NCBI GenBank assembly: GCA_039654915.1
Contig: JBDJPA010000011.1
Span: 4,340,001 to 4,404,000, forward strand
Source of the DNA: Aquilaria yunnanensis
Taxonomy: Eukaryota > Streptophyta > Magnoliopsida > Malvales > Thymelaeaceae
Reading direction: 5' to 3'
DNA length: 64,000 bases
The notes under the pieces: model-generated
Told to the model about the DNA's origin: nothing
The model's input: only the letters and a program-made list of their open reading frames with translations
Database searches by the model: none
Part shown: positions 1-13,087 of the stretch, one piece after another
Position numbering within the stretch: the first letter of the stretch is position 1
How the letters are laid out: every line of letters begins with the position of its first letter
Translations under genes and position numbers: made by a program

Positions 1-370
1 TAGGTTTAGTATGGCTTTGAAACATATATGGGTTTAGCTAATTTTTGCCCCTCTTGTTTGGATCTTTTCCAGCTTTAGCAGTGGCTCAACATAGTGAGAT
101 CGAGGATGGGGATGACAAAATGCATAGTAGCAGTGAAACCAATCAATAAAGCAGTCACAAGACCAATGGTTCAGCTCATAAAATTTAGGAACTTTTATAG
201 ACATTTATGTGATGATAAAATTTGAAGTGTGTGGGCAGCAGTAAAAAACATGTTAATCAAAACCTAAAATCTTCAAACGATATGGCCCTTAGTGATGTTT
301 AGTTCAATAATGAGGTTATGTTGACTCGCACATTGTAGCGGGTGTATTTTGAAATAAATTTAGTATTAAA
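1..370. other. Unassigned AT-rich sequence left of MULE
   Basis: No open reading frame, RNA gene or repeat structure that I can recognise. It ends where the inverted repeat of the MULE-like element begins. Confidence 0.3.
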
Positions 371-1695
371 AATGTAAAAATTACAAAAACCTATTTGAGG
401 TTTAGTGACTTATAGTTTTATCCTCATTGTTTCAAATACTCACACTTACCCCCTCCCAGGTTAACTCCGTCATTAACAGTTAATACAAAAAGGGGAAAAT
501 GACTGACTTTTACCTTCCTAACATTCTTCCTTAAAAACTTTGCCCCCTAAACACCGAAACCGGTTCAAATCAAACCAATTATTTAAAAAAAAAAAATGAC
601 CATTCTTCAATTCTGAAACCTAGAACAGAATTGAACACGACCCAATTCACTCCTTATTCATTCCCCTTTCTCTCCCTCTCCAAGGCGTTGACACCACCCA
701 ATTCACCGCCATCCCGCTCAACCCAAGAATCTGAACCTCACCAAATCAGCCCCTCTCCGTCATGGTTCACCAATGATCGACAAGGGCATGGTGAGGTTGA
801 ATTTGGCTGTGATTCATGATCTACTCTCCTCTTCCCCTTTTTGATCAGCATGTTAGAGCAGCAACGCATGCAATCGAGGACTTGGTGGTGAGAATCTGAA
901 GCAAAACATGCTTTGGGACGACGTACTCATGCGTCAGTGCCTGGCAACACGATCGAGTGGAGATCATTGCCAATTATCAGAGCAATAGGATGATGGAGCG
1001 CTGTGGCAGGCTTACGGTAGGATGCGTCAGCCACGCGGGAAAGGCGGTGAGAGTTCTTCTCAAGTCCCATCGGGCGGTGTCCGATGGAGAGAACCCGTGA
1101 GGGTTCTTGGGTCCCATCGAACCAGCATTCTAATCGTGCGACGGTGGTGGCGGCGGATCAAGAAAGGGAAGGAGGAGGCCGGAGCAAGAGCGGCGTGGGG
1201 AAGAGGTTTTCTTCTGTTGCTAATTTGGTGGAAGATATGTACCGCTGGTGACTTGGCCTCTGGTTTTGTTCTGATTTCGTTTCTCCTCTGCTGAGAAACT
1301 TCCAGGAGCTCATCAAGGAGCCGAAGAAGGGACCAAGAGCACGGTCGCCCCAGATGATGAAATGGGAATAGCGATTCTTGCATTGAGCGGAATGGTGGCG
1401 AATCGGGTGGTGCCGCTGCCCTGGAGAAACATAATGGCAATTTGGGTCACTGTGATTGTTGGGATTTGGACGAAGGAGGTGACGATGAGGGTTTGGACAA
1501 GACGATTAGGTGGAAGAGAGGAGAGAAATAGGTTCCTATTCAGAAGCATTAGTTTGGGGGCAAAGTTTCTAAGGGAGAAAGTTATAAGGGCAAAGTTAGG
1601 CAGTTTTCCTTTTATGTAGGTATTTGAAATACTGGTGATGAAACTATAAGTTTGACTAAACCTAAAGAGGTTTTTTTTTTTTTTGTGATTTTCCC
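371..1695. mobile_element. Non-autonomous MULE-like element with GC-rich core
   Basis: The two ends are imperfect inverted repeats of about 60-70 bp. The left end (about 374-440) reads aattacaaaaacctatttg and continues through a 'tatagtttt-atcctcat' block. The reverse complement of 1610-1695 gives the same order of blocks, starting gggaaaatcac. The left boundary is blurred, and a 9-bp target duplication is only approximate (taaaaagat on the right against a similar A-rich string on the left). The core (about 560-1560) is clearly richer in G+C than its surroundings, as in elements that have picked up host gene fragments. Open frames on both strands, for example 1022-1294 (+), resemble nothing I know and have no intact gene structure. 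No transposase is present. A one-ended relative starts at 58495. Confidence 0.5.
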
Positions 1696-3320
1696 TAAAA
1701 AGATTACAATAATAAAGAATCAAAAAGTTTGAAAAAAAAGCTAACTAAAGTTGATTCAACCCTAACCAGAACCAAAAGGAGGCAAATAGCAACATAATAT
1801 TGTACATACTTCAAAACAATGTATAATTTTATTATTAAAAAATAATTCACTAAAATTTTTTTCCCTTTTATCAACTTCAATTCTAATTTTTAATATTAAT
1901 AAAAAAATATTTAGAAAAAATTAATTTTAATTTTAAAAATTATGGACCAAATTGTTTTATTAAACCATAGAACTTCAAAAGCAAATAATTCATGCCAAAA
2001 AAATCAATCATGAACAACAAAATAATATGATTGATGCACAAAACTATGTTTAATTAATGTTAATCAATTATAGATTTAACCATTAATTTAATAAAGATAA
2101 AAAGAAATGAAATGAAAAGAAATAAAATTGTCTAAAGTTGAATAAACCAAAACCATAGTAAAAATAGGCAAATTATAATGATTAAAGTTTCATTTAAGAA
2201 AAAAAAGTAAAGAAAAACACAAAAAAAGTTTGGACCAAGACAGGAAATAGAAAAAAACATTAAGTATTAAAGGCTTAATAATTGATTTAATAAATGTAAA
2301 AAATGGTTTAACTAAAAAATAAATGTCTTACTTTAAAATATAGTACATAAGAAAACAATAAAATAAAGTTTGGGGACCAAGAGAGTAAATAGAAAAAATC
2401 CAGTTAAATAGTTATATTAAATATAGGGACTAAAATGAAACATGGATGGAACGTAGGGACTAACATTGAAAAGTAGAGGCTTAGGTACTGAGTTCACGTT
2501 TAACCAAAACAAAGCGTTAAACGGCCTAAAATTGGGGAAATTGCTAAATGGTTTCTAATAAATGTGAGTTCATTTCAAAAAGGGGATCAACCTTAAGAAA
2601 GTGTCAATTGGATCTGAAAAAGGAACAAATAAGAAGCAAAAGCCAAAAAAAAAAAAAGGCACTGTTTATCTACAGTGAAAATCACTATAGATGGGCAGTG
2701 AGAACCCCCACTGCTTTTAAAAGTTATATTTCTCAAAATTTTTTGGAAATTAATATTGTAGGATAGTGACATTTATAGAAAGAGTGAATCCATAAAAGTA
2801 CGATCCTGATTTTCCAATGTTTAGTTCACACCTAGTAATAAGTGGAGTAACTTTTTTATATTTGGTTGGAGTGCTATGCATATTTATTTTAACTTTAAAT
2901 ATATTTTCAGTACAACTTTTTAAACTTTGGTGTACATTTTTAAGTTCTAAATAAATTCAGGGACTAAAATTTACTTCCAGGCATTATTTTGTAAATTTTT
3001 CAAGAATTCAGGGACTAAATATGTAAATTTTGAGGACATATTTTGTAAAATTTTTTAAGTTCAACAACCAAAATGTAAATATTTGAAAGTTCAAGGGATA
3101 TATTGTAAAATTTTCAAACATAATTACTTCGGGAGAATGAATCTATAAACTGCGAAGGAGAAGAAATCTTGGAAAATGAGAGATGAAAATAACTCTCTAA
3201 ATTGAACTAAACAAAAGATTGTCAGTGTTTTAACTTCCCAAAAACTCGTGATTTTCAAAATCCTTGAACCAAACATTCCCTTGCGATCATGTTGTTTTTA
3301 GCGGTCTGTTATTATGGTAA
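1696..3320. other. AT-rich intergenic DNA with degenerate short repeats
   Basis: There is no supported gene. At about 2940-3120, three to four degenerate units of roughly 60 bp contain 'agggactaaa' and 'ttgtaaaattttt' in tandem. Phrases such as 'agggactaaaatgaaac' around 2430 suggest old non-coding repeat debris. Confidence 0.35.
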
Positions 3321-3321
3321 G

Positions 3322-3868
3322 CTAGGTTGGATTGTTGAAAACATAAAAACTTGTACAAGAGCTTGTCTCAATTTCAGGCAAAACATTAACAGTAATAGAA
3401 TTACAGAAATATCTCGAAGATGTTAAAGACGAATCGACTCCACAGAAAACACAACCAAAAAGTGAAGCCACCTGTAATGGGGAAGCAAAATACTGACAGA
3501 CCATCTACCATGCACTTAAAAACAAAAAATTTCGTTGTATCAGACCCCGACAAATTTCATCAATGTTAAACATCAATTTTGTCGTTTCCAACGGGTACTC
3601 TCCTATGTTGTTACAGGCATTAGTTCCAGTTCCACCACATTTCCCTTCATCAAATCAGAAACCATCCACTGACCTGAAACCAAGAGCTCTGAGGTTTAAA
3701 TTAACCATGTGATCTTTTAAATGTTCATCCGGACACAAAAATCCAATTAGTGATTATAGGCTGACGACACTTCTACGGATGAGTTTCCACTGCACTCCGA
3801 TTCCCTTGGCCTCCACTCATTACCAAGCTTCCATCAGAATAGCCTCGTGAAAGAAGCAGGGTCCATTT
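3322..3868 (-). other. Likely 3' UTR and downstream region of the ERGIC3-type gene
   Basis: This stretch lies just downstream of the TGA and has no coding potential of its own. I cannot fix the polyadenylation site by eye, so the left limit is arbitrary. Confidence 0.3.
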
Positions 3869-6800
3869 TCAACTGAATTTTCCAAGTTCCATTTTTTTCT
3901 TGATCGCCCTTTGTCCATGGTATATGAATGAATCTAATATCCCGGAAACAGTGAAAACACCTGATGCACACAATCAAATGCCCAGCCGAAGACCATTTTA
4001 GATTCATAATGCGCACCCATGGCCATCATAGAAAACTTTTACTGTGGATACAAGATATTTACCTCCAACTATGGCACACACATTTGTCAGGAAGTGCAAG
4101 AACGAGATATGCACTTCTTTGAAAGTCACCTGGACGAAGAGTTCATGGGTGAGCAGTGAAAAGGAGATGACTAGAACAAACAATTATGATAACTCAGAAC
4201 TTAATGCAGAGAACAATCTCCATCAATATATCAAACATAGAACTTATTGGAAACATGAGAGAGAGAAGAATAAACATACCTTAATTGGAGAAAGGTCATA
4301 AAAGAAGAAAACTCCAGGAAGGGATTGGAGGCGACCTATATCTGCACCCTTAAAATGTTCCGTCACTGAAAACTGCAGCAGCATTTTGTTTTTTGTCATT
4401 GATTTTGATTTATATGAAAGACCATTTAAAGGCTAAAACTCTTCTCATTTCTAATCATACCTGATTAGACTGGATGGTGTGGCCGCTTACATCTGTGTAA
4501 ACAGTTGGAACCACCTACAAAGGCATATATATATTTAGGTTTATTGCAGACAAGCTACACTTTTGTGTGCGTGTGGAGCATGAGCAGAGGGAATCCCAAT
4601 TCAGACTCTAGTCTACTAGACCCTACTAAATTGCTTAATCTACTAAAGAGTATGGTAAAAGGCGCCTGAAAGCAAAAGACTCCAAGAAGATGGGTGGAAT
4701 CACTATGTCAAGTCTCAAGCTAATAGAAATACAGCCATTCTTATTTGGAGGTGCATGCGTATTCAATAAAAGTCGTTGCAGGAAAATCAAAAGAAACAAC
4801 GAGAACATGTCAGGATCTAAAGCCAGTTTAACAAAAACATTGATAGTATCCACGACTTTGAAAGCTGATCCACAATAAATGTTAATTTTAGAGTCAACTG
4901 ATCACCACCATCAACCACTCTCAGTAGTTCCAAATACAAAAATATCATTGCCAGAGTTGTTGTGGACAGATTATTTAAGTTCTTCAATGGTAGCAGTCAT
5001 TGTTAACTTAATCAGACAAAGGAAAAAGAACATTCAACAATTACAAGTAGAATGTCACTGTGAACATAGCTGTAAGCATTTAAGCAGTGTAACTGAGCCA
5101 ATCAGGACTTGAAATTTTGTGTGAAAAATGATTTTCAAGTCTATACAAGTTCATTAAACTTATGTCAACACTGACCTTAATGAAATACTGATACATCCCA
5201 CTTGGCGTTTCTTGTGTCCATTGAACACTAAGGTGAAAAAAAAAAAAAACTTATGCTACTCTTCAGTGTCCAAAATGAAGAAAACATATCCACATGGAAG
5301 TGTACAGGAGAGTGCTAAAATGGGGAGAGAAAAAAAATTACCTGTCAAGAGGATTTACAACCCCAGGGAAGTAATCTCCAAAAGCTAATCGATTGATTTT
5401 GTGACTTATCTGTTGCACAGAAATACATAAAGCACATGGTTGATCTGATTATGCATGTAGCTCACAACGGAATAAAAATTCAGAATCAAGTGAAAGAAGG
5501 CCATGTAGATTGTGGGAGCATAAAAGAATCATAACTTACATTGAAACTGTCTTTCTGAAATGCCAGCAGGTCATGTACATGCACATTTGATTGTTGAAAA
5601 CTTTTTCCAGGAGCAAAATGAAAGTTCCCAGCAACCTTTTTAACTTCCAAAAATCCATATAAATTACACCCTTCACCTTCTTCCTCTTTAATTTTTTGAA
5701 GAAAACCCTCTCTTTTGCACTGAATAGCAGTCATAGTATGTCAATCACTATGATATTCACAAAATCTGATCATTCAAAAAGGCAAAGATAAAGCCAGCAT
5801 GCTATTAAAATTATAGCACCGTAACAAAGGCCCATCTGGAAAGAACTTTCGGGATTAGTGTTAAGAGTTTTGGATAATTTATTAAAACCAGAGATTAAAC
5901 TACTAAAACTAAAAACAACCCTTTGATAGTTTTTCCTGAACTCCAATGCCAATCACTAACACTAATGTCAAACAGGGCAAAAAAAAAAGCACAAAGTATA
6001 AAACAAGAACAACCAAAGTAACAAAACAAGGTTAGGTGAGAGGATCCAGAAATATCACCAAAATTACAAACATGCTTTCATATATTCAGACCTGATCAAT
6101 CAAATCTGGATTTGACAGTGCCCAACCTTTTTTTCGATAAGCTTCACGGACATCCTCACAAGTATTACAACAATCCTCATCTGACTGCAGGGCAAGAACA
6201 GACAAAAAAAGCAGAGACAAAAAGAAGCTAAGAATTTTTGCTGCAAATATTGCATCGACAATCTGAAAACAGAATCCTTTATAACATTCAATGATAAAAC
6301 GAACTCAAAATACGTGCCCCAAGTGAAAAACAAGACCAAACAAAACAGAAAACATTGGAAATGTTTACAACAACCAAAACAGCAAAAAATGGTAAAAGAT
6401 TGTTTTTCTATTTAGTTAAAACAAAAAAAATTGTTGCTGAGGTAGGTAAATGCTTTCATAAAAATCCAAGCAGCAAGTTTTTAAACAATTCTGTTGTTAG
6501 CTACCCTTATATGCCAAATTGTGTAAACTGTAGACAATATCACGTGACAAAAAGGTGATGCATGGAACTGAGACATGCAACAAAGTCAACTGCCCCTCCA
6601 TTGAAAATGACATGGTACAAGGAAGCTTACAGATTCTGCACCATAACATGAACCACAATATGTCTCATTATGCTCGAGCCTGCCACCATGTCTCTGCAAG
6701 GGTTTTTCAATCTGTGCAAAACAGTATACAAATGAGAACAGGGAAAGAATGGATGAACCATTCACTACGCACTAATTTCAGTGATTATAACCCGGATCCT

Positions 6801-7088
6801 TAAACCCAAAAATGTTTTGGAGTAAACAACCAAAGGAAACATTACAAGAGGGTATCACCATTAACAGATGGTGGTAAAAAAGGAAGAAAAATTATCAAAG
6901 GGGTTTGTTTTCTCAAAGGTCACAACATTAAAATAAGAAATTAACTGTTTTATGCCTTGTTAAGAACATTGACTCAGTCAGTGCAACCATATTGCTAAAT
7001 CTTAAGATAGCTCCTACATATGAGTTTCTTAATTTTCCAGTGCAATCAGCAAGGCTTCAGGTTTCCACAGACAGATGTTCTGTAAATT

Positions 7089-7121
<33 letters not shown>

Positions 7122-9063
7122 AACCAAATCCTTATATTCAACGGTCATGCCTCTGACTGCCTAGAATTTCTTTGATGTATCATTGCAGATAGAGAAAGCA
7201 ATCCAAAGTACACGCATAAGTGGCTGACCTTGGGAGCACCAATCCCATCTTGCCTTGCTTCTATGACATTCCCATGAGGATCTAGTCGTTTTTTAAAAAT
7301 GTCATGTCTCTGCATTGAATGTTGAATCAATATCGTTTTTTTGTTAAACAAAAACAGGCCTCTTAGAGAAATCCATATGGAAAAAAATATAGTAGATCAC
7401 AGTGGTATATACTAATCGTTATCTACCAGGATGTAGGTAAAGAGCAAAAGAAATTTCCAACATACCACATCAAGGTGTTGTTCACCACTGATGTCCATAG
7501 CATCTACACTAAGGATTGAACACGCAAGGGCCGGAAAAGTAATGTCAAACTGCACTTTCAATCAGAGCACCAAAAAGCAATCAGATTGGATATCATCAAA
7601 GGGGCTGAAGCAGTAGAAACTATCCAAGTTGAGAACCACAGAAAAACATGCAAAACATAGCTATCCTATTGAATTCAAAGAAAAATCTGAATGTAAAATG
7701 GACAATCCAGCCAACAGATACAACTATGAGAAGTGGTCACAGAGAATCTAAGAAAAATTAGAGTGAAACTATACTGAAAAGACGGGAAAAAATCTTAAAA
7801 AGGAAAATGAATTACATTGATGCGTAGAGATTCTCCTCTTGAAGTGTCCACCACAAGCTTTGTTTCTGTCACGGGATGAAGATATAATCCTGCAATCAGG
7901 GATCCATCAGGGCAAAATGACCATATAGAAAGGATGAAGTTACTTCAGTGAAGTTGTTCTCAGCAAATCCAAAATCAGGGTTGAATTTATTCTTGTCTTT
8001 AATTTATATAGACTTGTCTATTCATGACATGAACTGTCTACAGCCTGCTACAGTAAAGATTACTTGACTCAAGTTGTTCATAGCATGCTGTGCAGTGGTT
8101 TAACGTGAGAACTAGATTAAAAGCAAGGCCTGGAGCAAGAAAACATTACTAAAATTGCAAGGAATGGGGGATAAAACCCCAAGAAACGTTTGATTATTGT
8201 ATTCATTCAGCCATTTTCACTTAAGTGAACCCATCTCTAGAAATAGGATATTTGTGCTCCACAGAAAAAGTAGGTGATCCCACCCACAAATTTAGCAAAC
8301 ACATGACAAAAATCTGACATGAACCTATTGAAACTAACCCAAAAGGATATGAAATCTCTTCCCATTAAAATTCCAGAGTAGCTAACCCTTTTAGCATCTT
8401 CTCGAATAGTATATGCATACACTTAACTTATAAACGCAGAGGAGGGACAAGTAAGACGACACGCCCAAACATTCAAGTTACCGTATTTTGTACATCAACA
8501 CGACATTCCAAGAAAACAGGTCCTCTATGTTAGGAAAAAGCTACTGAAAACCAAATGATTGCATTATGCTAACTGCCACAAAATGCTAATAATAGCGGCA
8601 CATTTGTGCCACCACTCGGGTCAAATGCAAAGTTGACCCCACTCAGAGAAGGATGAACTAGGACTTCCTATAAAACTCTACAACTAATCTTGGAAACATC
8701 CTTGAACTTTCACAGACTGGTTTATCAGAAGACTGCAAAATCCTGAAACCATGTCAAACCGACTAGAGAGCAGAAAGGTATCGTATCATCATATCCTCAC
8801 CAAAGGCAACCGCCACAATTAAAAATATTGCAAACGAAAAATATAGTCCCAAAATCAGAGAAACAATACGCAATTCCAGATCCAAACGCAACAACTACAA
8901 AGAAGGAACTAGGATTCTTACGGAGCTCGGAGAGGAAGAGCAAGAGCATGAAAATGGAGGAGACGACCGTGATGACGCCGCCGGAGAGGGTCCGACTGTA
9001 GAAATCCTCATTGACTTTTGGGTAAGCATCCAAATTTCTGAGCTTGTTCATAAGGGCCGACAT
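3869..9063 (-). CDS. ERGIC3/Erv46-type ER-Golgi cargo receptor, 13 exons
   Basis: This is a membrane protein cycling between ER and Golgi in COPII/COPI vesicles as a cargo receptor. I assembled 13 coding exons on the minus strand: 9063-8922, 7889-7816, 7549-7466, 7309-7229, 6711-6631, 6184-6092, 5719-5540, 5409-5342, 5227-5176, 4514-4461, 4372-4280, 4129-4063 and 3960-3869. All have GT donors and AG acceptors and join in frame to 1161 bp, or 386 residues plus TGA, which is the usual family length. The N-terminus (residues 1-47, MSALMNKLRNLDAYPK...) is an ERGIC_N domain with a membrane segment near 29-47. The lumenal part has a cysteine cluster (Cys146, 149, 159, 160, 163; also 186 and 203), a possible N-glycosylation site at Asn142, and the family string NFHFAPGKSFQQSNVHVHD in exon 7. 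A second membrane helix lies at about 342-366, followed by a short lysine-rich tail. No lesion is visible. This is the only clearly functional host gene in the window. Confidence 0.96.
7089..7110. repeat. CT microsatellite in an ERGIC3-type gene intron
   Basis: About ten CT units in the intron between exons 4 and 5. Confidence 0.85.
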
Positions 9064-9276
9064 CGATTTCGATCGATGCTATGATGAAAAAAAAATCCGA
9101 GAACGGAACGAATCCAGGACAAAGCGAAGAGATTGGAGCAAGACACCTAAAACACCTGCCTAGAATTTCGACGATTGCGTCGATCCGGCGTTCAACACTC
9201 TTTCGTTTCGTTTCTTTTTCTTTTCTTTTCTCTTCTCTGTCTTCGTTAGGAGAGAAGTGCGAAGTTGTCGTACGCC

Positions 9277-9284
9277 TTTTTATA
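9277..9284 (-). promoter_or_regulatory. Putative TATA box of the ERGIC3-type gene
   Basis: On the minus strand the sequence reads TATAAAAA, about 215 bases upstream of the ATG at 9063. Between them is a purine-rich leader on the mRNA strand (9065-9240, CT-rich on the plus strand), typical of plant 5' UTRs. Inferred from position only. Confidence 0.45.
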
Positions 9285-9289
9285 CGCGG

Positions 9290-9869
9290 TATTTGCGATG
9301 CAGATACGTATAGATGATTCTACCTACACAAGGTTGATTGTTTACTGCAACCAAATTATTGAAAAACTATTCGTTATTTTCAGTCGAAAAAAATGATTAT
9401 TGTATTTTGAATTATGCTTCCATTCTTTGTTAGTTAAAATTTGGATTAGAAACTAGTAATATCGTCAGTTTCATCTATTTCATCAATTTCATCAATTTTT
9501 GACAAATAATTTAATAATATTATTTATGACCCAAATGTTGAAGAGACAAGCTATAATCTAGCATAGAATATATTAGTATTACTGGCTTTTCAAATAAATA
9601 CAACTGTCATTTTTCTTTTGCATGGTGTATATATAGGTACTTCAGATTAAGTGGGACATTGTAAAATGATCAAAATATGTATCCGTTCTTTTATTTGGAG
9701 GGTCCTTGAACTGTTACCTTGTGAGTAAGTAGCTTGGGAGCTCTTATGTCATGTTCTGGGTAAGGTTGGTTTTGAGTCGCAACTGAATACAGTTGAAGGA
9801 TGTTTTGGTTCATGCAAATATTGGAGCCTAATCACATTGGTTCTTATCAGTTTTGTGATTTAAAAATAT
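9290..9869. other. Intergenic sequence upstream of the ERGIC3-type gene
   Basis: No gene recognised. AT-rich DNA between the host promoter and a MULE-type MITE. Confidence 0.3.
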
Positions 9870-10330
9870 GGGTAAATTATAAAAGCTCTCTCGTGGTTTG
9901 ATCTAATCTACACTTTGTCCTCTTTATTTTTAAAAAACTAACACTTTACCCATTACTTCCTTTATAGTGTCTGACAACAACTTCTGAAACTTTAAATTAA
10001 ACTATTTGATAGCAATGTTCTAGTAATTTCAAGATTTTTAATGTTTTTTTCATAGTTAATCGACTTTTAAAAAATACGGATATGTATTCACAAGAAGAAA
10101 AATGTATTTACAGAAAGGAAAAAATGATAATTTAAAATGTCTATTAACTACAAACAAATATTGAATAAATTGACATTACTAGAAGATAACTATCGTATAG
10201 TTTAAATTATAATTTTAGAAGTTGTTATTGGATAGTAAAAAAAACCTAGGGGCAAAGTATAAGTTTTCAAAAATAAGGGGGACAAATTGTAGGTTAAGGT
10301 AAATCTTAGGGGCATAATTGTAACTTTCCC
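9870..10330. mobile_element. MULE-type MITE with 9-bp target duplication
   Basis: The left end begins gggtaaattataaaagctc. The reverse complement of the right end begins gggaaagttacaattatgc. Both continue into matching blocks (a 'cta(c/a)a(c/a)tttgtcc' block, then tttttaaaaaact and tttttgaaaact). Flanking 9-mers are taaaaatat (9861-9869) and taaaaaatt (10331-10339), which match at 7 of 9 positions. About 460 bp, no coding capacity. The ends resemble those at 371-1695 and 58495, so one MULE family probably mobilised all three. Confidence 0.65.
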
Positions 10331-10339
10331 TAAAAAATT

Positions 10340-11265
10340 CATAAGAAGTAAAATAAAAAAGAAAAAAAATTCTAAATAATTAATACAAATTACACCAAAA
10401 TTTAAAATGATTCTCTATTATTTTCTCTCACAAAAAGCCCAAGAATGATGGTTTACGTGACATTGAGCTAGATCTTACACATTATGAATACCCAGCACGA
10501 GTTCTGTTTCCTGGCGGCCCGATGAGTGAAGGAATTTCGAATGGCTGAGTTGAGAGGAGCGAGGTTTGCCTAGTTAGTTCTCTAAGCTCATGGCTTTATA
10601 TTTCACTTGCTTCAACAATAGATAGAGCTCAAGTCTGTGCTTCCAATCTAAGGGGTTCGACCAACCAAAGGCAGAACAACCTTGCCCCGAGAAATTCATA
10701 AGTTTATAAATACGATGTACTAAGTTGGCCATTTTATGATAAATTAAGGACCTGGTACCTGTTTTCCCCCTAATATAAAAGAATAAATAGTGCGAGCAGT
10801 GCTAAATCTTTATTTTTCATTGCAAATTGGCACCTAGCATCTGAAATATTGTATATCCATCTCAAACCATTTTGTCCCCTTTTTAGTCTGCTTCAGTGAT
10901 GATTAATCAAAATAAAGTAATTATTTTACTAATTTTTATTTAGAATGGATATTATTTTAATATCATATACACCTAATAATTATTTAAATAACTTTTTATA
11001 AAATTTAATTTTTATAAATAATTATTTAAATATTTTTTTTCCCTTATGTTTTGATCATCGCTCGTCTCGCCTCCGCTTCGCCCCTAGCCTTCGAGTCGAA
11101 GATCCTAGGTCCGCCACTTCAACCAACCATGAATTATTTATGGCTTTCTTTGATTTGCTTCCTTTTTATTTGATTTCTGAGCCAATAGGAAAGCTTTAAG
11201 TAAGCGCTAATGGTATCTTATAATAGAGGAACTATATGTTGTTCACCTATGCCTGGTGATGGGCT
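10340..11265. other. Unassigned repeat-like DNA
   Basis: No gene recognised. A GC-rich patch at about 11055-11120 stands out in AT-rich DNA, but I cannot assign it. Confidence 0.25.
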
Positions 11266-11269
11266 ATTC

Positions 11270-12440
11270 CTTCGACTGCCTCTATGTCAGAGATGTTCTG
11301 GAGTTCATTAGGGCTAGAATGATGAAAAGGATTCAACTGAAAATGAAAGATTTGAAGAAATACACTCGGACTCTTTTGTCCTAAAATTTAGCAAAAGCTT
11401 TGAGAAAATTAAGGACCCTAAAACTACATATCAAATTTCTGGTGAATCTCGACAGTTTGTAGCACTGGCAGATGCAAGTAGAGAGGCTGGCGTTCATGGC
11501 CTCCTCAAAATTTTTTTAAAGTTACTTAATTTTGGTTGATTTCTCTGATGATGAAAAATACTAAAGTGATACTAAAGTTGTTAAAAACATACAGTTAAGT
11601 CCATGAGTTTTTCAAGTGGAGTTTCAAGTCATAAAGAAGTAGAGATTTTAAGATTATTAAATGTTTGTCCCTAAAATTGACACCGATAATAGTCTAATAA
11701 TAATTAAAACACTAAGTTCAAATAAAATACGAATATTTATGTACCCTTTAAGACAGGCTATGGTTGAACTTATTATATTTTATAAGTCTTTCATAATATT
11801 ATTTTCTATTTTAATTATTTCTCTTTATCCTTTCTTTCCGACACTCTCTATTTCAAATATTTCTTTGTATTTTTTTTTAAAAAAATCATTTTGTTCCTCT
11901 AATATTAATTCTCCCATTTTTTATTTATTCTACAAGCTTTTTTTTAGTCACTTTTACCTCATACCCTTTGTCTCTTCTTTTCATTATCAACCCCCCATAT
12001 TTGAAATTCTGGCCACGCCATAGGTTGTAATAAACTTGAATGGTCATACATGTGCATGTAGAAGGTGGAACTTGTGTAGAATACCCTGCGTCCATGTAGT
12101 TGCATGGATGAAATTAATAAGCATAAAACCTAATGACTATGTTGATGGGTTACAAGATTAAAACATTCCTAAAGAGATGCAAGCACATTTTGAGCCACAT
12201 GAGTTGCACCTAACTATGGCTTGGAGATAGTGGCCATAAAACATTTTCACCCCCAGCTAAAAAGCCTAAAGTAGGCAAGGCTAAAAATGCTAGATGAGAG
12301 TTTAGGGATGAACCAATTGAGACACAAAATAGGAACAAATGGCCAAATAAAAGGTGTTGTAATGCATTACTTTATATGCAGTGTAATTGACTGCAACTCT
12401 TGGACCCATGCAAGGAAATGGAGGGCTAATTCATCTAGTC
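11270..12440 (+). pseudogene. Decayed MuDR/MULE transposase C-terminal remnants
   Basis: Two separated pieces resemble plant Mutator-like transposases. At 11275-11475, frames with several shifts and stops give RDVLEFIRARMMKRIQ and a FCPKI...KL string, matching the region before the SWIM domain. At about 12025-12130 the plus frame reads NLNGHTCMCRRWNLCRIPC and then VHVVAWM, a SWIM-type zinc finger (CxC, spacer, CxH), followed by KPNDYVDG. A degenerate CCHC-like piece is near 12375-12420. The roughly 500 bp between (11490-12020) break the similarity and probably came in later. Stops and frameshifts make it non-functional. Confidence 0.6.
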
Positions 12441-12449
12441 TTATGGTAA

Positions 12450-13079
12450 ATGGCCCAACTACTACTTCCAAAGCTTGTGTTGCATTATCTCAACCTATAT
12501 ATTTTTCTTTCCAATAGGTTCTAAATGGAGAGAACAATGATAGCCTCTTATTTTATCGAGTAAGAGATAAAAATTGAATATCATAAATCTATAGAGGTTT
12601 AAAGAAATCTAGTCCACAGAAGTTTGGTTTTGATACATGTTATATTGTCTCATTTGTAGGTCAAGAATAATCACAAAGATACAGCAAGCAATGGCTCTTA
12701 GCCTATTGTTCTTGCAAGTTCAATTGCTAGTTTGGTGAGGCTCACAGTTTGAGAATAACTGAAGAGTGATTGAGATTTTCAGTTGTTTTTCAGTCATTAC
12801 AATTTTCATGTTAGTCGTTATTCAATTGCTACATTTTCTAAGTCAATTGCTACTTAATGGCTATCTCTACCTTAGTCGCTCTTACTAACAAATAACACCT
12901 CCTCATTCATTTTCTTATTTATTTTCTCATTTATAATCTTCTCCTTCCAGCAAGAGTTTAAAGAGAGTGAAACAGAAGATGATGGCCTTGTACTTGAAAC
13001 AGTCAAGATAAAGTCTTCTGAGCCAAGATCACAGCCAATTTGCCTTTGCCCTATCTGCTTTTGCTACTCCACCCTCACA
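12450..13079. other. Unassigned sequence between MULE relic and hAT MITE
   Basis: No supported gene. It may be the 3' portion of the decayed MULE. I see no terminal repeat that proves it. Confidence 0.25.
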
Positions 13080-13087
13080 CCATCTGT

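Noticed and set aside
1022..1440. Overlapping open frames on both strands in the MULE core
   Set aside because: Neither is recognisable, and the overlap on both strands in GC-rich DNA argues against real genes. Kept only as evidence for possible capture.
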